Program-made: the position numbers and the translations under genes
NCBI RefSeq assembly: GCF_019443505.1
Contig: NZ_CP080377.1
Location: 1,860,001-1,924,000 of the forward strand
DNA length: 64,000 nt
Reading direction: 5' to 3'
Source of the DNA: Janthinobacterium sp. PAMC25594
GTDB lineage: Bacteria; Pseudomonadota; Gammaproteobacteria; Burkholderiales; Burkholderiaceae_D
The notes under the pieces: model-generated
Database searches by the model: none
Told to the model about the DNA's origin: nothing
The model's input: the letters and a program-made list of their open reading frames with translations, nothing else
Shown here: piece after piece, positions 29,627-36,604 of the stretch
Position numbering within the stretch: position 1 is the stretch's first letter
How the letters are laid out: the number at the start of each line of letters is the position of its first letter

Positions 29627-30175
29627 ATGGCTATGCGTCTGAAACTGCTGAGAAAACACAAGGGCTGGACCCTGGAACAGCTGGCGGAAAAAAGCGGCTT
29701 GACGAAGAGTTACCTGTCCAAGGTGGAGCGGGGCCTGAGCGTGCCCTCGATCGCCGTGGCGCTGAAACTGTCGCACGCGATGCAGGTGGATGTGGAGCAG
29801 CTGTTCAGCGACAGCCACCGGCAGGCGGCCGTCACCATCACGCGCGCCGACGATCCGGCCAGCGCGGGGGCGATGCCGCCGCTGCCGCATTTCGCCAGCA
29901 TCGCGGCCGGCGTGGCACCGAAGAAAATGCTGCCCTTCATGGTCTATCCGGCGCCCGATTTCGTCGCCTCCGCCTTCAAGGAACATGCCGGCGAGGAATT
30001 CCTGTTCGTGCACCAGGGCACGATTGAAATCGAATTCCCCCAGGAAACCGTGCAGTTGCACACGGGCGACTCCGTGTATTTCAACGCCCTGATTCCGCAT
30101 CGCACGCGCAGCATCGGCGCACAGCAGGCGCAGTTGCTGGTGATCGTCAGCAATGACGAAGACGCGGCTCCATAA
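29627..30175 (+). CDS. XRE-family regulator with C-terminal cupin, 182 aa
   Basis: An XRE HTH occupies residues ~3-60 (LRKHKGWTLEQLAEKSGLTKSYLSKVERG). A cupin sensor domain follows at ~115-180 (EFLFVHQGTIEIEFPQE, then LHTGDSVYFNALIPHRTRS). This build is common in local regulators of catabolic genes, where the cupin binds a small metabolite. It is divergent from the aldolase/DHDPS operon and probably controls it. Start ATG 29627 is followed by another ATG at 29633; the frame upstream to 29564 is not family-like. A bidirectional terminator follows. Confidence 0.9.
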   Translation: MAMRLKLLRKHKGWTLEQLAEKSGLTKSYLSKVERGLSVPSIAVALKLSHAMQVDVEQLFSDSHRQAAVTITRADDPASAGAMPPLPHFASIAAGVAPKKMLPFMVYPAPDFVASAFKEHAGEEFLFVHQGTIEIEFPQETVQLHTGDSVYFNALIPHRTRSIGAQQAQLLVIVSNDEDAAP

Positions 30176-30192
30176 AAGCGGCGGCGCAACGC

Positions 30193-30220
30193 AAAAAGCC
30201 CGGAGCGATCCGGGCTTTTT
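30193..30220. terminator. Bidirectional terminator between the XRE-cupin gene and yaeQ
   Basis: The 7-8 bp stem AGCCCGGA / TCCGGGCT is extended by AAAA and TTTT flanks to a near-perfect 12-bp inverted repeat around a 4-base loop (GCGA). Confidence 0.9.
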
Positions 30221-30239
30221 GCGTTTCAAACAGTCAACA

Positions 30240-30782
30240 TCAGCGCGCCGGCTTCACCGGTTCGCGGTCGATCAAGACCGTGTTGACGCTGTCGGTCAGC
30301 CAGATCTGGCCATCCTGGATCGTGCATTGCAGCTGCATGTTGCGCTGTGCCAGCTTGCTCATGTCTTGCGCCGCCTCGGATGGCAGGTTGATGACGGTCA
30401 AGTTCTTCGCCCGTTCCAGCTTGTTGGCGATCTGCTTCCACCAGATGTGGCTGGTTGCGCCGTAGCTATACACGATGACCTGTTCCGAACGCCCGCACGC
30501 CTTCAGGATGCGCTTTTCGTCGGGCTGGCCCACTTCGATCCACAACTGGATGGCACCCGTCAGGTCCTTCTGCCACAGGTCGGGCTCTTCCGTGTCGAAC
30601 AAGCCCTTGGTGAAGGTCAGCGCCTCGTCGGCGTGGATGGCGAACGCCAGCAGGCGCACCATCATGCGCTCATCCGTTTCGGACGGGTGGCGCGCCAGGG
30701 TAAGCGCGTGATCCTGGTAGTAATTGCGGTCCATGTCGGCGATCTGCAGATCGGCTTTGAAAATTGTTGCTTTGAGGGCCAT
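30240..30782 (-). CDS. yaeQ: YaeQ family protein, 180 aa
   Basis: The whole length matches YaeQ: MALKATIFKADLQIADMDRNYY at the start, ETDERMMVRLLAFAIHADEALTF, GLFDTEEPDLWQKDLTG, the IELWIEVGQPDEKRI-like block and the closing LSxAAQ/TVINLP region. The fold resembles a PD-(D/E)XK nuclease, with acidic residues in DEPDLW-like and WIEVGQPDEK segments, but no nuclease activity is established. The E. coli protein was linked to suppression of rfaH defects. It stands 40 bases after the purU start region's end on the same strand, so it may be co-transcribed with purU. Confidence 0.93.
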   Translation of the reverse strand: MALKATIFKADLQIADMDRNYYQDHALTLARHPSETDERMMVRLLAFAIHADEALTFTKGLFDTEEPDLWQKDLTGAIQLWIEVGQPDEKRILKACGRSEQVIVYSYGATSHIWWKQIANKLERAKNLTVINLPSEAAQDMSKLAQRNMQLQCTIQDGQIWLTDSVNTVLIDREPVKPAR

Positions 30783-30821
30783 CGTGTTTCTGTCTCGGTA
30801 AAGTGAATAGTGAAGTCGGTA

Positions 30822-31703
30822 TCAGCGGAAAACCACCGTCTTGTCGCCATTTTTCAGGATGCGGTGCTCAACGAACCATTTCACGGCGCGCGCCAGCACC
30901 ACGCACTCGACGTCGCGGCCGATGGCCGTCAGGGTGTCGGCATCCATCGCATGGTCGACGCGCTCGACATCCTGCTCGATGATCGGGCCTTCGTCCAGGT
31001 CGCCCGTGACGAAATGGGCCGTCGCGCCGATCAGCTTGACGCCGCGGTGGTGCGCCTGCGCATACGGCTTGGCGCCCTTGAAGCTGGGCAGGAAGGAATG
31101 GTGGATATTGATGGCGCGGCCGTCGAGCGCCTGGCACAGGCCGGGCGACAGGATTTGCATGTAGCGCGCCAGCACCACCAGGTCGATCTTGTGCGTGTCC
31201 ATCAGCTCGATGATCTTCGCTTCCTGCGCCAGCTTGGCCGCTTCCGGCGCACCGGCCGCCAGCGGCAGGTGGTGGAAGGGAATATTGTAGCTGGCCGCCA
31301 GCTGGTAGAACTCCATGTGGTTCGAGACGATGGCGGGGATTTCCACGTTCAGCAAGCCGCTCTTGTAGCGGAACAGCAAATCGTTCAGGCAATGGCCGAT
31401 CTTCGACACCATCAGCATGACGCGCGGCTTGACGCGTGCATCGTGCAATTGGCCATGGAATTGGCCATTGAGCTGCATGACTTGCGACAGGTCGGCGAAG
31501 TCGCTGCGCAACTGGGCGTCGCTGACGGCGCCGTCTTCCAGCGCGAAATGCACGCGCATGAAGAACAGCTGGGATTCCTGGTCGCCGAACTGGGCGGAAT
31601 CGAGGATGTTGCAGCCGTGTTCGGCCAGAAAGCCGGACACGCGGTGCACGATGCCGCGCTGGTCCAGGCAGGACAGGGTCAGGATATATTCGGGATGCGT
31701 CAT
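30822..31703 (-). CDS. purU: Formyltetrahydrofolate deformylase, 293 aa
   Basis: PurU hydrolyses 10-formyl-THF to THF and formate, balancing one-carbon pools and supplying formate for PurT. An ACT-like domain fills residues ~1-85 (YILTLSCLDQRGIVHRVSGFLAEHGCNI). A formyl-transferase hydrolase domain follows, with catalytic residues in INIHHSFLPSFKGAKPYAQA and the Asp in GDLDEGPIIEQDVERVDH. Length and order match the family. Start ATG 31703 begins MTHPEYILTL; an upstream ATG is less likely. Confidence 0.95.
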   Translation of the reverse strand: MTHPEYILTLSCLDQRGIVHRVSGFLAEHGCNILDSAQFGDQESQLFFMRVHFALEDGAVSDAQLRSDFADLSQVMQLNGQFHGQLHDARVKPRVMLMVSKIGHCLNDLLFRYKSGLLNVEIPAIVSNHMEFYQLAASYNIPFHHLPLAAGAPEAAKLAQEAKIIELMDTHKIDLVVLARYMQILSPGLCQALDGRAINIHHSFLPSFKGAKPYAQAHHRGVKLIGATAHFVTGDLDEGPIIEQDVERVDHAMDADTLTAIGRDVECVVLARAVKWFVEHRILKNGDKTVVFR

Positions 31704-32047
31704 GGTCGCGGAATAAGGCAAAAAATAGGGCTATGCTCGGCTCAGCCACGCGCGCCGGCCATCGGCTGCGCTGCCGCGAGCCGGCTATTGTCGCACGGCC
31801 GGGCCTGTAAACCTGCATTTTCCACACAAGCAGCGTGGCTGCCCGCAGCGGCAAGCAGATTGACGTTCCTTTGATCTGGCACAAAGCCATCGCGTTTTTC
31901 CATCTGCCAGGCACCATTCTCGCGCCAAACCCGCCTCCCGCGTGGAACCTGGCACGCCGTCCGGCGTCTATCTCTTTGCTTGTTTCAGCACACGTCGCAT
32001 CCGGTACACCGGGTGTTTCTCGGACCAGATTTTCATTGAGGTAGAAC
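31704..32047. other. Divergent intergenic region, purU and phasin promoters expected
   Basis: This 344-base region has no ORF with family features. It must contain the leftward purU promoter and the rightward phasin promoter. A TTGACG hexamer at 31860-31865 lacks a convincing -10 partner, so no promoter is called. Confidence 0.45.
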
Positions 32048-32560
32048 ATGTTCACAAACAGTATTTCCCCCAGTCTCAGCCCCGCCCTGAAGTCCCACCT
32101 GGAGGCCCAGTGCAATTTCGCCACAGAACTATCGCGCAAGCTGTTCGATACGGCGCAGCAACTGAGCGAGCTGCATCTGCGGCTGGCGCAAGACTTGCTG
32201 CAGGAATGGAGCAACGCCAGCCAGCAACTGCTGTCTGCGCGCGACACGGGCGAGTTCATGTCGCTGGCCGCCGCCCAGTTGCAGCCGGGCAGCAACAAGC
32301 TGCGCCAATACCAGCAGCAACTCGGCAATCTCGTCGCCAGCGCCAATGTCGAGATGAACCGCACGGCAGAGAACCACCTGCCCGAAACAAGCCGCACGGC
32401 CGTGGCCTTCGCTGACGAAGTGGTGCGCAAGACGGCCGAAGAAACAGAAAAAGCCACGCAGCGCCAGCGTGACATGATCGAAAAAATGCACGCCACGGGC
32501 CGCAGCGACGGTGTAGCCCGCGGCCGCGAGAGCAGCCGGCAATCCGATCAGGCACATTGA
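32048..32560 (+). CDS. Phasin family protein, 170 aa
   Basis: Phasins coat polyhydroxyalkanoate granules and keep them from fusing. The sequence is amphipathic and helical, with the phasin_2 pattern ISPSLSPALKSHLEAQCNFATELSRKLFDTAQQLSELHLRLAQ, no signal peptide and no Cys-rich region beyond one Cys. The C-terminal 40 residues are charged and probably flexible. The ATG follows GAGGTAGA. It is followed by the KGG stress protein in the same direction (30 bases), so both may respond to stationary phase or stress. Another PHA-granule protein lies at 35.9 kb. Confidence 0.9.
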   Translation: MFTNSISPSLSPALKSHLEAQCNFATELSRKLFDTAQQLSELHLRLAQDLLQEWSNASQQLLSARDTGEFMSLAAAQLQPGSNKLRQYQQQLGNLVASANVEMNRTAENHLPETSRTAVAFADEVVRKTAEETEKATQRQRDMIEKMHATGRSDGVARGRESSRQSDQAH

Positions 32561-32590
32561 ACACCCCCACTCGACAGCAAGGAGAGCGAC

Positions 32591-32995
32591 ATGGCTAGCA
32601 ATCAAGGTAATGAACAGGGCAAGGGCGCTGGCAGCAGCCAGAAAGCCGGCGAAGCGGGCAGCGCCAAAGGCACGAGCAAGCGCGGTTTCGCCGCCATGAA
32701 CGAAGAGCAGCAACGCGAAATCGCCAGCAAGGGCGGTCAGGCAGCCCATCAAAAGGGCACGGCGCATGAATTCGACTCGGAAGAAGCACGCCGGGCCGGA
32801 CAGAAAGGCGGCGAAGCCGTCAGCCGCAACCGCGAACACATGGCGGAAATCGGCCGCAAGGGCGGCGAAAGCCGGCAATCGGCCCAGCGCGCCAATGAAA
32901 GCCGCGGCAGCACGGCGGCACGCGGCGGCGGCGCCGAGCAACAACAGTCGAAGGCTGGCCGGCAGGGCAACAAGGACGAAGACGACAAGGGCTGA
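32591..32995 (+). CDS. KGG-repeat stress-induced protein, 134 aa
   Basis: This is a very hydrophilic, probably disordered protein with the KGG (con-10) motif repeated: RGFAAMNEEQQREIASKGGQAAH, ARRAGQKGGEAVS and MAEIGRKGGESRQ. Such proteins are induced by general stress, desiccation or conidiation-like programmes; their activity is unknown. The tail is rich in Arg, Gly and Gln. A strong AAGGAGAG ribosome site precedes the ATG. Confidence 0.9.
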   Translation: MASNQGNEQGKGAGSSQKAGEAGSAKGTSKRGFAAMNEEQQREIASKGGQAAHQKGTAHEFDSEEARRAGQKGGEAVSRNREHMAEIGRKGGESRQSAQRANESRGSTAARGGGAEQQQSKAGRQGNKDEDDKG

Positions 32996-33043
32996 CCTGG
33001 CTGATCTGGCACGCGGCTTGACGACGGCACGGGGCGGCCCTGG

Positions 33044-33062
33044 CAGCCCCGTGCCGGGGCTG
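33044..33062. other. GC-rich hairpin without T tract after the KGG gene
   Basis: CAGCCCCG (33044-33051) and CGGGGCTG (33055-33062) form an 8-bp perfect stem with a 3-base loop. No T run follows, so it may slow polymerase or protect the mRNA end rather than terminate. Confidence 0.5.
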
Positions 33063-33138
33063 GCACAGCGCGGGGCGCGGCGGTATGGTACATTCTCGCC
33101 TTACTGACACATTCGCGCCCCGCCCCGCCCTTCCCCGC

Positions 33139-33651
33139 ATGCAGCCATCCCTGAAATACCTGAGCGCCTATTCCGAACAAACGCAAGCGCAAGTGCAACA
33201 ACTGATCGCGCAGGACAAGCTGGCCGAAGTCCTGTTAAAACGCTACCCGAACGCGCACGATGTGCGCAACGACAAGGCGTTGTACCAGTACGTGCAAGAC
33301 TTGAAGAATGAATTCTTGCGCAATGCCGAACCCATCAACAAAGTGGCGTTCGACAGCAAGATCCACGTGATCCAGCATGCGCTGGGCTTGCATACCTCGA
33401 TCTCGCGCGTGCAGGGCGGCAAGCTCAAGGCCAAGCATGAAATCCGCGTGGCCACCATGTTCAAGGAAGTGCCGCTGGAATTCCTGCGCATGATCGCCGT
33501 GCACGAACTGGCGCATGTAAAAGAAAAGCAGCACGACAAGCCGTTCTACAAGCTGTGCACGTATATGGAACCGCAATACCACCAGTACGAATTCGACGTG
33601 CGCCTGTACCTGACCCAGCTCGACCTGTCAGGCCAGCGCCTGTGGTCGTGA
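33139..33651 (+). CDS. YgjP-like zinc metallopeptidase domain protein, 170 aa
   Basis: The zinc motif is HELAHVKEKQHDKPFY: HExxH provides two ligands and the second His group (QHDKPFY) the third, as in the YgjP/M48-like domain. The N-terminal half is helical (SEQTQAQVQQLIAQDKLAEVLLKRYPNAHDV), and the block EIRVATMFKEVPLEFLRMIAV leads into the active site. No signal peptide or membrane helix is visible, so it is cytoplasmic. The substrate is unknown. Start ATG 33139 gives the family-like beginning; the frame upstream to 33085 is not convincing. Confidence 0.85.
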   Translation: MQPSLKYLSAYSEQTQAQVQQLIAQDKLAEVLLKRYPNAHDVRNDKALYQYVQDLKNEFLRNAEPINKVAFDSKIHVIQHALGLHTSISRVQGGKLKAKHEIRVATMFKEVPLEFLRMIAVHELAHVKEKQHDKPFYKLCTYMEPQYHQYEFDVRLYLTQLDLSGQRLWS

Positions 33652-33669
33652 GGCGCGGAGCTCAAGATC

Positions 33670-34221
33670 TTACTGCGGCGCGCACTCCTTCAGGCGTTGC
33701 ACCAGCGCTGCGGGATCGGCGTCGGCATTGAGGAAGGCCGCGTGCTGCGGGCGGATGAAGCCCTGTTCCTTGCCGTTTTGCACGAAAGCAATCAAGCCAT
33801 CATAGAAACGGTCGACATTGAGCAAGCCGATGGGCTTGGCGTGCAAGCCCAGCTGGGCCCATGTGAGCATCTCGAACAGCTCTTCCAGGGTGCCATAGCC
33901 GCCGGGCATGGCGATGAAGGCGTCGGACAGGCTGGCCATCATCGCCTTGCGCTCATGCATGTCCTTCACGATGAACTGGCGCGTCAAGCCCATGTGGCCC
34001 ACTTCGCGTTCAACCAGTTGGGTGGGAATCACGCCCGTCACCTCGCCGCCCAGGCGCAGCACTTCATCGGCGATCACGCCCATCAGGCCGACCTTGCCGC
34101 CGCCATACACCAGCGAAATATTTTCCGCCACCAGCACGCGCGCCAGTTCGCGCGCCGCCACCGCATAGTCGGGCGAGACGCCCGCGTTGGCGCCGCAGTA
34201 CACACATAAAGCCTTGATCAC
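33670..34221 (-). CDS. LOG family nucleoside monophosphate phosphoribohydrolase, 183 aa
   Basis: The Rossmann-like LOG fold is clear: VYCGANAGVSPDYAVAARELARVL at the start, LVYGGGKVGLMGVIADEVL, and the signature PGGYGTLEELFEMLTWAQLG containing the catalytic PGGxGTxxE. Family members cleave ribose phosphate from AMP or cytokinin nucleotides; in non-plant-associated bacteria this may serve purine salvage. It overlaps no neighbour but follows the TPR gene by 8 bases on the same strand, so the two are probably co-transcribed. Confidence 0.93.
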   Translation of the reverse strand: MIKALCVYCGANAGVSPDYAVAARELARVLVAENISLVYGGGKVGLMGVIADEVLRLGGEVTGVIPTQLVEREVGHMGLTRQFIVKDMHERKAMMASLSDAFIAMPGGYGTLEELFEMLTWAQLGLHAKPIGLLNVDRFYDGLIAFVQNGKEQGFIRPQHAAFLNADADPAALVQRLKECAPQ

Positions 34222-34229
34222 AGTAATCC

Positions 34230-35003
34230 CTACCCTTTCAATTCATCGATCGCCGCCTCGACCTCGAGGCGTTCCTTGGCGTCCAGTGCCGCGCAGTCGG
34301 CCGCCTTTTCATACAGGGCCAGCGCTTCCGCCAGCTTTTTCTTTCCGTCGAGCATATTCAACGCGCGCGCATATTCGCTGTGCGCCAGCGCCGAATACGG
34401 CGTCAGGGCCAGCGCCGTCTTGAAGTGCTGATAGCCATCTTCCTTGTTGGCGCCGTAGGTCAGGCTGCCGATCATGGCGCCGACCTTGTCGATAATTTCC
34501 GTATGATAAATCCCAAACGCAATATGCGCTTCCGCATGCATGGGCGCCACCGTCATCGTGCGGTCCAGGCTGTTGCGCACGCGCGCCCCCATGCCTTGCG
34601 CCAGGGCCTTGACGACGGAGGTGCCCAGCGCGTAGCGGCCCAGGCTATAGGCATGCCAGTAGTAGCCGGCCGGGTTGTCCGGCTGTTCGCTCTGCTGGCG
34701 CTCGCAGCGCTCCGCCACTTCCTCGTACATGTCGAGTTTCTGGCGGTCGTTCACTTCCAGGTGCGTGGCATGGATGCAGGTCGCCTTGTGCGCCACCGCA
34801 TAGCCGGGCACGCCGACGGCCAGGCCCAGCTTCACGGCGCGTTCGAAGTCGCCCGCGTGGAAGGCCAGCCAGGCTTGCACCAGCGCCGGGTGCGTGGGAA
34901 ACGGTTCCACATCGCCCGCATGCAGGCGCGCCCAGGCCGCTTCCAGGGTCTGCGGCGTATAGACATAGGCTGCGTCCGGATAGGGGAATTGTTTCCAAGC
35001 CAT
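34230..35003 (-). CDS. TPR-like protein of unknown function, 257 aa
   Basis: Most of the protein is helical with tetratricopeptide-like units (ALVQAWLAFHAGDFERAVKLGLAVG, then AEAHIAFGIYHTEIIDKVGAMIG and HFKTALALTPYSALAHSEYARALNMLD). There is no signal peptide. It lies between a TetR regulator (41 bases upstream) and the LOG gene on the same strand. A protein-protein interaction role is likely; nothing more specific can be said. Confidence 0.75.
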   Translation of the reverse strand: MAWKQFPYPDAAYVYTPQTLEAAWARLHAGDVEPFPTHPALVQAWLAFHAGDFERAVKLGLAVGVPGYAVAHKATCIHATHLEVNDRQKLDMYEEVAERCERQQSEQPDNPAGYYWHAYSLGRYALGTSVVKALAQGMGARVRNSLDRTMTVAPMHAEAHIAFGIYHTEIIDKVGAMIGSLTYGANKEDGYQHFKTALALTPYSALAHSEYARALNMLDGKKKLAEALALYEKAADCAALDAKERLEVEAAIDELKG

Positions 35004-35044
35004 ATCTCTCTCCTGTAAATGACGACGTGGCGCCAGCAGCCGCG

Positions 35045-35716
35045 TCAGTCGTTCTTGAGTTTGGTCACATACTCTTCCGACAGTTTGCGAAACAGCAAAT
35101 GCGTTTCATTGCGCAAATATGGCCCGATCAGCGACAGCACCTGGTAGCAGCCGCGTGCCAGCGCATCGGACATCGATTGCTGCTCGCTGTACTTGCGCGG
35201 ATTGCGCACATATTCGTACGACAGCCAGTAGGTGGCGACGACCACCATATTCGTCGCCATCGCGGCCACTTCCATGTCCGACGCTTCCAAAGACTGTTCG
35301 CTGCGCAAATCTTCGCACAGCTGCGTGGCCACCTTGATTTTGTGCGCCAGGATCAGCTTGAAGTGCAGTTCCAGCTTGCGGTTGCGCGACAGCAAATCAT
35401 TGAGGTCGCGATAGAAAAAGCGGTAGCGCCAGATCAGTTCGAACATCAGGTGCAAATACAGCCAGACATCCTCGATATTCGAACGGCGTCCGTCAGGCAC
35501 GGTCAGGATGCGTTCGATTTCCGCCTCGAACTGGACGAAGATCGAGTTGACGATGTCATCCTTGTTACGGAAGTGGTAATACAGGTTTCCCGGCGAAATA
35601 TTCATCTCTTCCGCAATCACGGTCGTCGTGATATTCGGCTCACCAAACTCATTGAACAGGCGCAGCGACAACTCCAGGATGCGTTCGCGGGTACGGCGTG
35701 GTGCTTTTTGTAGCAT
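35045..35716 (-). CDS. TetR-family regulator, 223 aa
   Basis: The N-terminal HTH is typical: RTRERILELSLRLFNEFGEPNITTTVIAEEMNISPGNLYYHFRNKDDI. The C-terminal helical domain (LMFELIWRYRFFYRDLNDLLSRN) matches the TetR_C group that includes regulators near PHA and fatty-acid genes. It is next to a PHA-granule protein gene on the same strand (139 bases upstream), so it may respond to PHA metabolism. The ATG at 35716 is preferred; the upstream frame to 35755 is not family-like. Confidence 0.9.
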   Translation of the reverse strand: MLQKAPRRTRERILELSLRLFNEFGEPNITTTVIAEEMNISPGNLYYHFRNKDDIVNSIFVQFEAEIERILTVPDGRRSNIEDVWLYLHLMFELIWRYRFFYRDLNDLLSRNRKLELHFKLILAHKIKVATQLCEDLRSEQSLEASDMEVAAMATNMVVVATYWLSYEYVRNPRKYSEQQSMSDALARGCYQVLSLIGPYLRNETHLLFRKLSEEYVTKLKND

Positions 35717-35810
35717 GGCGGGCAATCTCTCTGTGTTCTGCCTCAAGCATACCACCTAAGATAGCCGTAATGAAACACTACGCCCCACGGCACCGGCGAA
35801 AAGCGCAGGC

Positions 35811-35834
35811 AAAAAAAAGCCTGCGCGAGCAGGC
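35811..35834 (-). terminator. Leftward terminator after the PHA-granule protein gene
   Basis: GCCTGC (35819-35824) pairs with GCAGGC (35829-35834) around GCGA. On the minus strand eight T follow (35818 to 35811). It separates the granule protein from the TetR gene. Confidence 0.85.
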
Positions 35835-35854
35835 TGGAGGGATGTTGCGCCAGC

Positions 35855-36460
35855 TCAAGCGGCCGGCGCTTTTTTCTTCACCGTCGGCTTGGCGGCGGGC
35901 TTGCTCACCGGCTTGCTCACCGGCTTGCTCACCGGCTTGCTTATTGGCTTGCTTATTGGCTTGGCTACGGCGCGCGGCGCGGCCCTGGCTGCCGGCTTGG
36001 CCGGGGCCTTGGCGACGGCCGCCTTCGGTGCGGCTTTCGGTGCCGCCTTCGGCTTGGCCGCCGGCGCGGCCTTGGCGGACAGCGCCGCCACCTGCAAGCT
36101 CAAGGCATCGATTTTGGCGTGCAGCGCGGCGATATCGTTTTGCATCGGCACGCCGATGGTGGCCAGGGCACGCGCCACGCGCTCTTCAAACACCTGTTCC
36201 AGCTTGTCCCAGGAGCCGCTGGCCTGCTTGCCCACGCCATCGGCCAGCTTGCCGACGCTGTCGCCGACATCGGCCACCTTGTCTTCGGCGCGCTTCTGGA
36301 ATTCCGTGCCTTCCTTGACGAGCTTGGAAAACACGCGCCCGCCCTCTTCCTGCGCCTTGGCGAAGGCACCGAGGCCCGCTTGCCAGATCTGCTGCGCGGA
36401 CGAGCGCACGGTGCTCGCCAATTCCTTGTCTTCCGCCAATTCCTTCAATTTCTTCACCAT
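35855..36460 (-). CDS. PHA granule-associated protein (PhaF/PhaI-like), 201 aa
   Basis: Residues 1-115 form a phasin-like helical domain (VKKLKELAEDKELASTVRSSAQQIWQAGLGAFAKAQEEGGRVFSKLVKEG, then a heptad region IGVPMQNDIAALHAKIDALSLQVAAL that probably oligomerises). The remaining ~85 residues are a histone-like Lys/Pro/Ala tail, typical of PhaF, which can bind DNA and help partition granules. Near the end, KPIS/KPVS tetrapeptides repeat five times, matching a 12-bp DNA repeat. The gene has its own terminator and is probably monocistronic. Confidence 0.9.
   Translation of the reverse strand: MVKKLKELAEDKELASTVRSSAQQIWQAGLGAFAKAQEEGGRVFSKLVKEGTEFQKRAEDKVADVGDSVGKLADGVGKQASGSWDKLEQVFEERVARALATIGVPMQNDIAALHAKIDALSLQVAALSAKAAPAAKPKAAPKAAPKAAVAKAPAKPAARAAPRAVAKPISKPISKPVSKPVSKPVSKPAAKPTVKKKAPAA
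35898..35957. repeat. Five tandem 12-bp repeats coding the KPxS tail
   Basis: Five 12-base units (GGCTTGCTCACC three times, then GGCTTGCTTATT twice, on the plus strand) lie inside the PHA-granule gene and encode KPVS/KPIS. Such in-frame repeats expand and contract by slippage without breaking the frame, so tail length may vary between strains. Confidence 0.85.
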
Positions 36461-36604
36461 CGCCCGCTCCCGTCATATGAAAGGCCATGCCACTTCATGG
36501 ATGCTTTTTATTCTAGAGAGCAAAACTAGAGACGGGAGTCTAATTCGATGGAAAGCTGCTTCTCAACGTGCGCCAGCGCACACAGCGACCTGCACGGCAA
36601 GTGC

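Noticed and set aside
31860..31890. TTGACG and TGGCAC-like elements considered as sigma-70 or sigma-54 promoter
   Set aside because: No -10 box at the right distance, and the GG/GC spacing for sigma-54 does not fit.
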